A DNA stretch of 64,000 nucleotides. It comes from Mycobacterium asiaticum (GTDB lineage: Bacteria > Actinomycetota > Actinomycetes > Mycobacteriales > Mycobacteriaceae). The first letter of the stretch is position 1. The number at the start of each line of letters is the position of its first letter. The translations under genes were made by a program, and so were the position numbers. Of this stretch, positions 53,485 to 61,608 are shown in pieces. The notes under the pieces were generated by a model. It was not told the origin of the DNA. It searched no databases and saw only the letters and a program-made list of their open reading frames with translations. The stretch is taken from assembly GCF_001673635.1 (NCBI RefSeq), contig NZ_LZMH01000074.1, positions 43,330 through 107,329 of the forward strand. Reading direction: 5' to 3'.

Positions 53485-54930
53485 ATGCCGAGTCCCGCCG
53501 TCACCTCGCCGCAAGTAGCCGTCAACGACATAGGCACCAGCGAGGATTTTCTTGCCGCAATAGATAAAACGATCAAGTACTTCAACGATGGCGACATCGT
53601 CGAAGGCACCATCGTCAAAGTTGACCGGGACGAGGTGCTCCTCGACATCGGCTACAAGACCGAAGGGGTCATCCCCGCCCGCGAGCTCTCCATCAAGCAC
53701 GACGTCGACCCCAACGAGGTCGTTTCCGTCGGTGATGAGGTCGAGGCCCTGGTTCTCACCAAAGAGGACAAAGAAGGCCGACTGATCCTGTCCAAGAAGC
53801 GCGCCCAGTACGAGCGCGCCTGGGGCACCATCGAAGAGCTCAAGGAGAAGGACGAGGCCGTCAAGGGCACCGTCATCGAGGTCGTCAAGGGCGGCCTGAT
53901 CCTCGACATCGGGTTGCGCGGCTTCCTGCCCGCCTCGCTGGTCGAGATGCGCCGCGTGCGTGATCTGCAGCCCTACATCGGCAAGGAGATCGAAGCCAAG
54001 ATCATCGAGCTGGACAAGAACCGCAACAACGTGGTGCTGTCCCGCCGTGCCTGGCTGGAGCAGACCCAGTCCGAGGTGCGCAGCGAGTTCCTCAACCAGC
54101 TGCAGAAGGGCACCATCCGCAAGGGTGTTGTCTCCTCCATCGTCAACTTCGGCGCGTTCGTCGACCTGGGCGGGGTGGACGGTCTGGTGCACGTGTCCGA
54201 GCTGTCCTGGAAGCACATCGACCACCCGTCCGAGGTGGTTCAGGTGGGCGACGAGGTCACCGTCGAGGTGCTCGACGTCGACATGGATCGCGAGCGGGTT
54301 TCGTTGTCGCTCAAGGCGACTCAGGAAGACCCGTGGCGTCACTTCGCCCGCACGCATGCCATCGGGCAGATCGTGCCGGGCAAGGTCACCAAGCTGGTTC
54401 CGTTCGGTGCGTTCGTTCGCGTCGAGGAGGGCATCGAGGGTCTGGTGCACATCTCCGAGCTGGCCGAGCGCCACGTCGAGGTGCCCGACCAGGTGGTTGC
54501 CGTCGGCGACGACGCGATGGTCAAGGTCATCGACATCGACCTGGAGCGCCGCCGGATCTCGCTGTCGCTCAAGCAGGCCAACGAGGACTACACCGACGAA
54601 TTCGACCCGGCGAAGTACGGCATGGCCGACAGCTACGACGAGCAGGGCAACTACATCTTCCCCGAGGGCTTCGACGCCGAGACCAACGAGTGGATGGAAG
54701 GTTTCGACGCCCAGCGCAACGAGTGGGAGGCCCGCTACGCCGAGGCGGAGCGCCGGCACAAGATGCACACCGCGCAGATGGAGAAGTTCGCCGCGGCGGA
54801 GGCTGCCGACCACGGTGCCGGCGGCCAGTCGTCCTCGAGCAGCAGCTCCTCGGAGAAGTCCGCGGGCGGATCGCTGGCCAGCGACGCCCAGCTGGCGGCT
54901 CTGCGGGAGAAGCTCGCCGGCAGCGCATAA
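53485..54930 (+). CDS. rpsA: 30S ribosomal protein S1 (RpsA)
   Basis: The 481-residue protein has four S1 OB-fold repeats starting near residues 36, 124, 210 and 295 (for example GTIVKVDRDEVLLDIGYKTEG and GVVSSIVNFGAFVDLGGVDG), then a long acidic, charged tail with a Ser run (SSSSSSSS) and the end ALREKLAGSA. S1 binds mRNA on the ribosome; the actinobacterial form has fewer S1 repeats than the six of E. coli. The start ATG has no strong Shine-Dalgarno. coaE starts 9 nt after its stop. Confidence 0.96.
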   Translation: MPSPAVTSPQVAVNDIGTSEDFLAAIDKTIKYFNDGDIVEGTIVKVDRDEVLLDIGYKTEGVIPARELSIKHDVDPNEVVSVGDEVEALVLTKEDKEGRLILSKKRAQYERAWGTIEELKEKDEAVKGTVIEVVKGGLILDIGLRGFLPASLVEMRRVRDLQPYIGKEIEAKIIELDKNRNNVVLSRRAWLEQTQSEVRSEFLNQLQKGTIRKGVVSSIVNFGAFVDLGGVDGLVHVSELSWKHIDHPSEVVQVGDEVTVEVLDVDMDRERVSLSLKATQEDPWRHFARTHAIGQIVPGKVTKLVPFGAFVRVEEGIEGLVHISELAERHVEVPDQVVAVGDDAMVKVIDIDLERRRISLSLKQANEDYTDEFDPAKYGMADSYDEQGNYIFPEGFDAETNEWMEGFDAQRNEWEARYAEAERRHKMHTAQMEKFAAAEAADHGAGGQSSSSSSSSEKSAGGSLASDAQLAALREKLAGSA

Positions 54931-54939
54931 CACGCACGG

Positions 54940-56154
54940 ATGCTGCGCATCGGGCTGACCGGCGGTATCGGCGCCGGGAAGTCGGCGCTGTCCAAGACGT
55001 TCTCGGAGTGCGGTGGCATCATCGTCGACGGTGATGTCATCGCGCGCGAGGTCGTCGAGCGGGGCACCGAGGGGTTGAAGTCGCTCGTCGAAACGTTCGG
55101 CGAGGACATCCTGCAGCCCGACGGGTCCCTGGACCGCCCGGCGTTGGCGGCCAAGGCCTTCGCCAGCGAGGACGAGCGCAAGAAGCTCAACGGCATCGTG
55201 CATCCGCTGGTTGCCCAGCGGCGTGCGGAGATCATCGCCGCGGTGTCTCCGGATGCCGTTGTGGTGGAAGACATTCCGCTACTGGTGGAGTCCGGCATGG
55301 CTCCGCTGTTCCCGCTGGTGGTCATCGTGCACGCCGACGTCGAACTCCGGTTGCGCCGACTGGTCGACCAACGCGGCATGTCCGAAGAAGACGCGCGGGC
55401 CAGGATCGCCGCGCAGGCCACCGACGAGCAGCGGCGGGCCGTGGCCGATATCTGGTTAGACAACTCGGGCACCCCGGAGGCGCTGACCGAACGAGCCCGC
55501 GACGTGTGGCGCAACCGGATCGTCCCGTTCGCGCACAACCTCAGCGAGCGCGCTCATGCCCACGCGCCGGCGCGGGTGGTGCCCGCCGACCCGAGTTGGG
55601 CGGATCAGGCCCGACGCATCGTCAACCGGCTGCAGACCACCTGCGGCCACCGGGCGGTGCGGGTGGACCACATCGGATCGACAGCCGTGCCGGACCTCGA
55701 CGCCAAGGACGTCATCGACATCCAGGTCACCGTCGAATCCCTGGACGTCGCTGACGAACTCGTCGAACCGTTGCTGTCCGCGGGCTATCCGCGTCTCGAG
55801 CACATCACTCAGGACGCGGCGAAATCCGATGCCCGCAGCACCGTACCGGGCCTCGACCACAGTGACGATCCGGCATTGTGGCACAAACGCATTCACGCCT
55901 CCGCCGACCCGGGACGACCGACCAACGTGCACATCCGCGTCGCCGGCTGGCCGAATCAGCAGTTCGCACTGCTGTTCGTGGACTGGCTCAAGGCCAATGC
56001 CGAGGTGCGGGAGAAATATCTGGGGGTCAAGCGGGCGGCCGACGGGAGCGCCCGTGGCGACACCGTGCGCTACGTGACGGCCAAGGAACCCTGGTTCCGC
56101 GAGGCCTACCGGCAGGCCTGGGAGTGGGCCGACGCCACCGGCTGGAAGCCCTGA
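54940..56154 (+). CDS. coaE: Dephospho-CoA kinase with C-terminal GrpB/UPF0157 domain (CoaE)
   Basis: CoaE phosphorylates dephospho-CoA, the last step of CoA synthesis. The P-loop is GGIGAGKS (8-15); DGDVIAREVV near 29 and LNGIVHPLV near 88 complete the kinase (about 1-200). Residues about 210-400 form a GrpB/UPF0157 nucleotidyltransferase-like domain (VDHIGSTAVPDLDAKDVIDI). The mycobacterial two-domain form is known and of this size (404 residues). The second domain has been suggested to help folding or regulation. Confidence 0.95.
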   Translation: MLRIGLTGGIGAGKSALSKTFSECGGIIVDGDVIAREVVERGTEGLKSLVETFGEDILQPDGSLDRPALAAKAFASEDERKKLNGIVHPLVAQRRAEIIAAVSPDAVVVEDIPLLVESGMAPLFPLVVIVHADVELRLRRLVDQRGMSEEDARARIAAQATDEQRRAVADIWLDNSGTPEALTERARDVWRNRIVPFAHNLSERAHAHAPARVVPADPSWADQARRIVNRLQTTCGHRAVRVDHIGSTAVPDLDAKDVIDIQVTVESLDVADELVEPLLSAGYPRLEHITQDAAKSDARSTVPGLDHSDDPALWHKRIHASADPGRPTNVHIRVAGWPNQQFALLFVDWLKANAEVREKYLGVKRAADGSARGDTVRYVTAKEPWFREAYRQAWEWADATGWKP

Positions 56155-56161
56155 GTCGGCC

Positions 56162-57112
56162 ATGCCGTTCGTCAGCGACATCCTGGGTCCGCGGCGGCCG
56201 GTCCTCGACGAGGCGCCGCCGCTGACGGACGGCCGCCGGCGACGCACCAGCACCATCGACACCCATCCGGACGGAACGCGCGGCAAGCTGGTCGACCTGC
56301 GGGCCCGCGACGCGTCGGCCGAGAGCGCGGCAGAGGTCCGGGTCACCGCGCACCTGACCGATCACGTCATCGACGACATCCGTTCGGACAACGCCGATCT
56401 GGACGCGCTACTGGGCTGCCGGGTGGGTGCGGGTTTCCGGGCGAAGATGACCCACTTGTTTCCCGAGGAGTTGCGGCGGGCCACCCTGCTTCACCTGTTG
56501 CTCGACGATTGGGTCGGTGCCGCGCTGGTATCCGGATACGCGGCGCAGCACGCGTCGATCGTCGACGGCGTCGAGGCAAAGATGCCGGTGGGTGTCGCCG
56601 ACCGGATGGCCGGGATCTGCGCCGGCTTCGCGCCGGACGCGTCGTTGATCGCCTACACCCGGCGACACGACGTCATCCCGACCGGCCGCGGGCCGGTGGC
56701 GCCGGGGCTGCACGGGCTGCACGACGTCGATCCGCTGCGGGAGCGGGGGATGCGCCGGTTCCGGCGGCTCGACGTGTGGCCGGTGAGCGCCGAGTCGGTG
56801 GGCTTCGACGCCCACTTCCGCGACTCGCACATGGACGACGAGCTGGTCGAGACGATCGTGCACGAATACACCGTGGTCGGCACGGTCGACGCGTCGACGC
56901 GGACCATCACCGCGGTAGATGCCGAGGTGCGAGTGCTGCCCTGGCGGGAATGCCCCGCCGCAATCGGCAGTGCCGCGCGAATCCAGGGCATGGCGCTGAC
57001 CGAGCTACGGGACCGTATCCGCGGCGAATTCGTCGGCACCAGCACCTGCACGCACCTCAACGACACTCTCCGCGCGCTCGCCGACCTGGATGCGCTGATA
57101 GATAGCCGGTAA
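56162..57112 (+). CDS. DUF2889-family protein
   Basis: The 316-residue soluble protein ends with GTSTCTHLNDTLRALADLD, the Cys-His signature typical of DUF2889, and contains HEYTVVGTVDASTRTITAVDAE near 233. No signal peptide or membrane segment is visible. It begins 8 nt after coaE, so it may be co-transcribed. Biochemical function is unknown. Its 3' end overlaps the convergent TetR gene by 56 bp. Confidence 0.78.
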   Translation: MPFVSDILGPRRPVLDEAPPLTDGRRRRTSTIDTHPDGTRGKLVDLRARDASAESAAEVRVTAHLTDHVIDDIRSDNADLDALLGCRVGAGFRAKMTHLFPEELRRATLLHLLLDDWVGAALVSGYAAQHASIVDGVEAKMPVGVADRMAGICAGFAPDASLIAYTRRHDVIPTGRGPVAPGLHGLHDVDPLRERGMRRFRRLDVWPVSAESVGFDAHFRDSHMDDELVETIVHEYTVVGTVDASTRTITAVDAEVRVLPWRECPAAIGSAARIQGMALTELRDRIRGEFVGTSTCTHLNDTLRALADLDALIDSR

Positions 57113-57731
57113 GCAGCGCGACGATCTCGTCTTCGACCTCGCCGAAGTCCACCGGATCGGTCCCGACATCGGGCCTAGTGACCAGCCGGTGCACCAATGA
57201 GTCGATCGTCGCCACCACCAACTGCGCGTTCAGTCGGCTGTCGGCGCGAACTTCGGGGTGCTGGTCGAGCAACCGCGCGGCCGTGTCCACGCTGAACTGT
57301 TCCAGATCGTGCAAGCGGTTCAGAAACTCCGGCGCCCGTGGTGCCTCCTCGAACAGCACCCGGTGCAGGCGCGGGTTGTCCCGGTGGTTGTCGATGGCCG
57401 CCCGGACGAACAAGCGCAGCATGTCGTCGAGTCGTTCCGGCAAGCCACCCGACAACCGCTCGGTGAGCAGCCGCGCGCCGGCGTCCACGTGCGCGTCCAT
57501 CAACGCGCGCAGGACGGCGTCCTTGTTGGGAAAGTATTGGTAAACCGAGCCGATCGACACCCCGGCCCGCTCGGCGATGCGGTTCGTGGTGCCCGCCGCA
57601 TAGCCGTGCTCGGCGAAAACCTGAGCCGCCGCATCCAGGACACGCTGCCTGGTCTCGGCGGCCCGCTGCTGTTTGGGCTGCTTACGTTGCCGAAATCGGT
57701 CTGTGGGTGCGATCGCGAAACTCCCGGGCAA
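57057..57731 (-). CDS. TetR-family regulator divergent from an SRPBCC gene
   Basis: The DNA-binding part reads RQRVLDAAAQVFAEHGYAAG, then TTNRIAERAGVSIGSVYQYF, a classic TetR helix-turn-helix; a ligand domain follows. Start choice is weak: TTG 57764 would lie inside a possible -10 (TAATTT, 57769-57764), so I prefer TTG 57731 (224 residues), but neither has a ribosome binding site. It probably controls the divergent SRPBCC gene through the dyad at 57767. Confidence 0.8.
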   Translation of the reverse strand: MPGSFAIAPTDRFRQRKQPKQQRAAETRQRVLDAAAQVFAEHGYAAGTTNRIAERAGVSIGSVYQYFPNKDAVLRALMDAHVDAGARLLTERLSGGLPERLDDMLRLFVRAAIDNHRDNPRLHRVLFEEAPRAPEFLNRLHDLEQFSVDTAARLLDQHPEVRADSRLNAQLVVATIDSLVHRLVTRPDVGTDPVDFGEVEDEIVALLTGYLSAHPGRRARGECR

Positions 57732-57766
57732 AAGCGAGTAGTCATCCGACGCCGACCCTAGCAAAA

Positions 57767-57780
57767 TTAGGTTGCCCTAA
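57767..57780. promoter_or_regulatory. Inverted repeat TTAGG-N4-CCTAA
   Basis: Perfect 5-bp arms lie between the divergent TetR and SRPBCC genes, next to the AAGGAG of the latter and over a possible -10 of the former. It is the best candidate TetR operator here. It is too short to be an IdeR iron box, whose half-sites it resembles. Confidence 0.4.
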
Positions 57781-57793
57781 GAAGGAGTCCGCG

Positions 57794-58264
57794 ATGCGCA
57801 CTGTTCACGTCGAAACCGTCCTGCCCACCAGCGCCGACCGCGTCTGGTCGGCGATGCTGTCGCCTGCCACCTTTCTCTACGTCTGCAAGGGTCTGTTCGG
57901 GTTCCCGTCGCTGGCGGGACGTACGGAGGCATTGCGGCTCGGCGAGTCCGGCACCGGTTGGCTGTTCGCCTTCCACGTCATCCCGGCCTACCGGCACACC
58001 ATCAACGTCGTCGAGGTCGACGAAGCTACAGGAAGCATCCGTACCAACGAATACGGCGGCCTGCTCAAGGCCTGGAACCACACCCTGCACGTCGAACCGA
58101 TCGACGCGCATTCCTGCCGCTACAGCGACACCGTCGACATCGACGCCGGAAGGATGACAGGAGTGGTTGTGGCGGTCGCACACGGGATCTACCGATACCG
58201 GCAGCGCCGCTGGCGCAAGCTGGTGCGCCGGCACATGTCGCCGGTTACGCCCGCCGCCACGTGA
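57794..58264 (+). CDS. SRPBCC (START-like) domain protein
   Basis: The 156-residue protein reads as a single START/SRPBCC fold: HVETVLPTSADRVWSAMLSP at the start, FRHTINVVEVDE-like strands in the middle and a C-terminal helix GVVVAVAHGIYRYRQRRWRKLV. Such folds bind hydrophobic ligands. ATG 57794 has GAAGGAG at 57781-57787. The divergent TetR gene suggests ligand-controlled expression. Ligand unknown. It overlaps the convergent DUF402 gene by 20 bp. Confidence 0.78.
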   Translation: MRTVHVETVLPTSADRVWSAMLSPATFLYVCKGLFGFPSLAGRTEALRLGESGTGWLFAFHVIPAYRHTINVVEVDEATGSIRTNEYGGLLKAWNHTLHVEPIDAHSCRYSDTVDIDAGRMTGVVVAVAHGIYRYRQRRWRKLVRRHMSPVTPAAT

Positions 58265-58685
58265 GCTGTATGTCGTGCGAGCCGAGCCAGCGGGACAAGT
58301 CGTACCCGTTGCGGGCCAGTCCGTCGATCGCCGCCACGGCGCGCCGCACCGCCAGCTCGGCCACGTCGGGCGCCAGCAGCCCCTGCCGCACGGCGGTGAA
58401 AAGCTCGTCGACGTCGGCTAGTTCGGCGTTGCGGCCGGTGCGCACCTCGATGTCGAGGTAATGGTCCTCCGAGCGCCACACCGTCGGGCCGGGGGTGTAC
58501 TCGCCGATATCCAGGTAGTGATCGTGGTCGCGCTCGTGGCCCGGATTGAAGTGAAATATCGTGGCGCGCAAGCCCAAAGACGGCAGCAACCACGATTCGA
58601 GGTAGTGGAACTGAGCGCGGCCGGGCGTCGGCCGGGCCAGGTAGAGGCCCCAGGGCTGCAGGACGTACTCGTCGACCGCCCGCAC
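58245..58685 (-). CDS. DUF402-family protein (Rv1632c-like), start disturbed
   Basis: The sequence WGLYLARPTPG, HYLESWLLPS, DHDHYLDIGEYT and LDIEVRTGR fits DUF402. The GTG at 58685 gives 146 residues, but 24 codons upstream in the same frame also look conserved (TIHPPKHETFDLAARTNTDP). No ATG, GTG or TTG lies between the TAG stop of the ABC gene (58763-58761, same frame) and 58685. A GTG at 58759 is 2 nt out of phase, as if GA had been duplicated after GTGA. The gene may be frameshifted or use an odd start. Function unknown. Confidence 0.7.
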   Translation of the reverse strand: MRAVDEYVLQPWGLYLARPTPGRAQFHYLESWLLPSLGLRATIFHFNPGHERDHDHYLDIGEYTPGPTVWRSEDHYLDIEVRTGRNAELADVDELFTAVRQGLLAPDVAELAVRRAVAAIDGLARNGYDLSRWLGSHDIQLTWRRA

Positions 58686-58760
58686 GATTCCCTTGGGGTC
58701 CGTGTTGGTGCGGGCAGCGAGGTCGAACGTCTCGTGCTTGGGCGGGTGGATGGTCTCACT

Positions 58761-61343
58761 CTAACGACGTAACCGGATCCGCCACCGCACGAAGCAGGCG
58801 TAGAACAGCGAGAGTCCGGCCAGCATGCCCATGTCGGTCAGCCAGCTCTTTGACGTGTGCTCCCAGAACCGGTCCTGGGACACCAGCGAACCCGGCACCA
58901 GGTGGCGCAGATCGACCGTCGAAGCCGCCGCCGCATAGCCCCACCGCGCGGGCGTGGCGAAGGACAGCTGATTGAGCCCGAGTCGGCCGGTCACCGGGAC
59001 CATCCCGCCGCACAGCACGAGCTGCGCCATGACCGTCACCACGAACAGGGGCATGATCTGCTCGCTGGACCGCACCAGCGACGAGATGGCCAGACCCAGA
59101 ATGGCCGAGGCGACACAGGTCGCGGCGACGGTGGTGAACAGTTCCACCGAAGCCCCGAACGTCGAGTGGCCCATCAGGACCCCACCGCGCGTGGGCGCGC
59201 TCTTGCCCAACACCACGATCGCGGTGATGATCGCCGACTGCACGACGGCGAAGCCGCAGAACACCACCGTCTTGGCCAGCAGATAAGCCGTCGTCGAGAG
59301 CCCAACAGCCTGCTCGCGCTGGAAGATGGCCCGCTCGCCGACCAGGTCCCGGATCGTCAGCGCGGTCCCCATGAAGGCGGCGGCCGGCAGCAGCAGCGCC
59401 AGAATCTGCGCGGCTTCGTCGGGCGTGCCCGCGTTGGGGCCGGGGACCCGAAAACCGTTGCTGCCCGGCACCGTCAGCGACAGCGAGCCCAGGATGAACG
59501 GCAACACGGCCAAGAATATGAAGTACGCCCGGTCGGCGACGACCAGGCGGACCTGCCGCCGGGCGATGGTCGAGATCTGCCGTCGCACGCTGGTGTGCAC
59601 CGGTTCACCCAGGTCGGCCGGCTCGGCGGCCCCGGCCGCGGGCTGCCGCAGGCTCTGCGCTTCGTTCTGGGCCAGGAAGCGGCGATTGGCCTCGTCCGGG
59701 TCGGCTCCCACCTGGCTGAAGATCTTGGCCCAGTTGGTGGTGCCCATCGCCTCGCCAATCTGGTCCGGCGGACCGCAGTACGCGGTCTTGCCGCCCGGCG
59801 CCACCAGCAGCAACTGGTCGCAGGTGTCCAGGTAGGAGAGCATGTGCGTGACCACGATGACCACCCGACCGGCGTCGGCGAGCTGACGCAGCATCGTCAT
59901 CACCTGGTGGTCGAGCGCGGGATCCAGGCCCGACGTCGGTTCGTCCAGGATTAGCAGCGACGGCCCGGTGAGCAGCTCCAGCGCGACCGAGGCCCGCTTA
60001 CGCTGCCCGCCGGACAACTTGTCCACCCGGGTTTCGGCGTGCTTGGTCAGATCGAGTTCCTTGAGCACCTGGGTGACCACCCGGCCCCGGTCGGACTTGC
60101 TGGTGTCGGGGGGCAGCCGGAGTTCGGCGGCGTAGCCCAACGCCTGGTTGACGGTGAGCTGGCGGTGCACCACGTCGTCCTGCGGGACGATCCCGATCCG
60201 GCTGCGCAGCGACGCGTACTCGGCGTGAATGTCGTGGCCCTCGAAGGTGACCGAGCCTGAACTCGGACGGGCATAGCCGGCGATCAGCCGGGCCAGGGTG
60301 CTCTTTCCGGCACCGGACCCGCCGATCACCGCGGTCAGGGTCCCCGGCCGGGCCACCAGGGAGATTCCGTCCAGCAGCCGTTTGCCGTTGTCGACGGTGT
60401 AGTTGACGCTTCGCACTTCCAAACCGCCTGTGCGGGTGGCGGTTTCGCGGCGCGGAACGAGGGTGTCGTCACGGAACTCCAGGTCGACGTTGCCGATGGT
60501 GACGACGTCACCCTTGGACAGGATCGCCGATCCGACCCGGGTGCCGTTGACGAAGGTTCCGTTGATGCTGCGGTCCTGGATCTCGGTGCCCAACGGCGTG
60601 TCACGCAGGACGGCGTGCTGTCGGGATGCCAGCACGTCGGAGACGACGATGTCGTTGTCGTTGGCCCGGCCGATTGTCAGGGTGCCGGCCGCCTTCGTGG
60701 ACCCGGACGCGCCGGCTACCCGGGGCGCCAAGATCCGGACCATCCGGGTGGCCAGGCTCGACACGTCGGCCGACTTGATGTCGATCTCGGTCATCTCGGC
60801 CCGTTCCGGCTGGATGTTGACCGAGGTGACTTCGTCGGCCGGCGGCAACGGCGGTACCGGCTGCCGCTGCGGACGGCGCGGTGTCGGTCGGGGCGGCGCC
60901 GGATGCACCGGTCCGCGTGGGGGCCCGACCGGCGGGCGTGGTGGCGGCGGCGTGGTCGTCCATGCCAGGGTGGGCGGGCCGCTGTCGTGGGCGGTTCTGG
61001 GCTTGGCGACGGGCGGGCGGGTCGCCGATCCGTGCTGTTGCCCGATCTCGAAGGTCAGCCGCGGCCCGGCCGGATTCCCGACATTGATGCTCTGGCCGTC
61101 GTGGATGTCGACCACAGGCATCCGGTAGCCGTTGACGTACGTCCCGTTCAGCGAACCGTTGTCGATCGCCAGCCATCGGCCCTGGTCGAATCGCAGCACC
61201 AGGTGTGCCCGCGAGATGCGCGGGTCCGGGATGCGCAGATCGGCGTGCAGGTCCCGTCCGATGATCACCTCGTACCCGGGAGCGAACGAAAGTTGGGTAC
61301 CGTCGTGTCGGATGGTCAGCGCGGGTGGGGCTGGTCGACTCAC
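58761..61343 (-). CDS. FHA-domain ABC exporter (Rv1747-like)
   Basis: The 860-residue protein has two FHA domains (about 15-100 with GRDLHADLRIPDPRISRAH, and about 220-292 with SRQHAVLRD-like core), a Pro/Thr-rich linker between them, an ABC ATPase (Walker A GGSGAGKST at 341-349, signature LSGGQRKR, Walker B LLILDEPTSGLDP) and an ABC-2 type membrane part (about 610-860). Rv1747 is phosphorylated by PknF and linked to PIM export. Here the kinase gene is divergent rather than adjacent in line. The GTG start lies 6 nt after GATACT (61355-61350), probably leaderless. Confidence 0.93.
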   Translation of the reverse strand: MSRPAPPALTIRHDGTQLSFAPGYEVIIGRDLHADLRIPDPRISRAHLVLRFDQGRWLAIDNGSLNGTYVNGYRMPVVDIHDGQSINVGNPAGPRLTFEIGQQHGSATRPPVAKPRTAHDSGPPTLAWTTTPPPPRPPVGPPRGPVHPAPPRPTPRRPQRQPVPPLPPADEVTSVNIQPERAEMTEIDIKSADVSSLATRMVRILAPRVAGASGSTKAAGTLTIGRANDNDIVVSDVLASRQHAVLRDTPLGTEIQDRSINGTFVNGTRVGSAILSKGDVVTIGNVDLEFRDDTLVPRRETATRTGGLEVRSVNYTVDNGKRLLDGISLVARPGTLTAVIGGSGAGKSTLARLIAGYARPSSGSVTFEGHDIHAEYASLRSRIGIVPQDDVVHRQLTVNQALGYAAELRLPPDTSKSDRGRVVTQVLKELDLTKHAETRVDKLSGGQRKRASVALELLTGPSLLILDEPTSGLDPALDHQVMTMLRQLADAGRVVIVVTHMLSYLDTCDQLLLVAPGGKTAYCGPPDQIGEAMGTTNWAKIFSQVGADPDEANRRFLAQNEAQSLRQPAAGAAEPADLGEPVHTSVRRQISTIARRQVRLVVADRAYFIFLAVLPFILGSLSLTVPGSNGFRVPGPNAGTPDEAAQILALLLPAAAFMGTALTIRDLVGERAIFQREQAVGLSTTAYLLAKTVVFCGFAVVQSAIITAIVVLGKSAPTRGGVLMGHSTFGASVELFTTVAATCVASAILGLAISSLVRSSEQIMPLFVVTVMAQLVLCGGMVPVTGRLGLNQLSFATPARWGYAAAASTVDLRHLVPGSLVSQDRFWEHTSKSWLTDMGMLAGLSLFYACFVRWRIRLRR

Positions 61344-61608
61344 CAGACCAGTATCGGCGGAAAGTCTGAGTGAGCTCTGTGTGACGCAGCTGTGAATCAG
61401 CTATGTTTCGGTTCGATCACTCACAGCTGCTACATAACTGGTATTTCCCCAGTGGCGGGCCAACTTCCGGCATGATTCGACGGTAGGGGAAATGTCTGTA
61501 CGGCCGAGCGGACAACTCAAGGTCCTCGGCGTACTGCGATGTCGCCGAGCCCGAGCCCGAGCCTGAGCCGAGGCCGCGACAGCCAGCAAGCATCAGAGGG
61601 GAACAGCT
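61344..61608. promoter_or_regulatory. Divergent promoter region with two spaced inverted repeats
   Basis: CAGCTGTGA (61387-61395) is repeated inverted as TCACAGCTG (61421-61429), and ATTTCCCC (61443-61450) as GGGGAAAT (61486-61493). Both pairs are perfect. They lie between the ABC exporter and the kinase gene and are candidates for a shared regulator site or RNA stems. No gene is visible in this 265-bp gap. Confidence 0.4.

Noticed and set aside
53344..55203. 619-codon minus-strand frame opposite rpsA
   Set aside because: It is a Leu/Asp/His-rich shadow of rpsA caused by codon bias; rpsA is certain and the frame has no domain.
57764..57782. IdeR iron box
   Set aside because: TTAGG and CCTAA half-sites are present but only 4 bp apart; the iron box is a 19-bp site with a longer centre, so a TetR operator is more likely.
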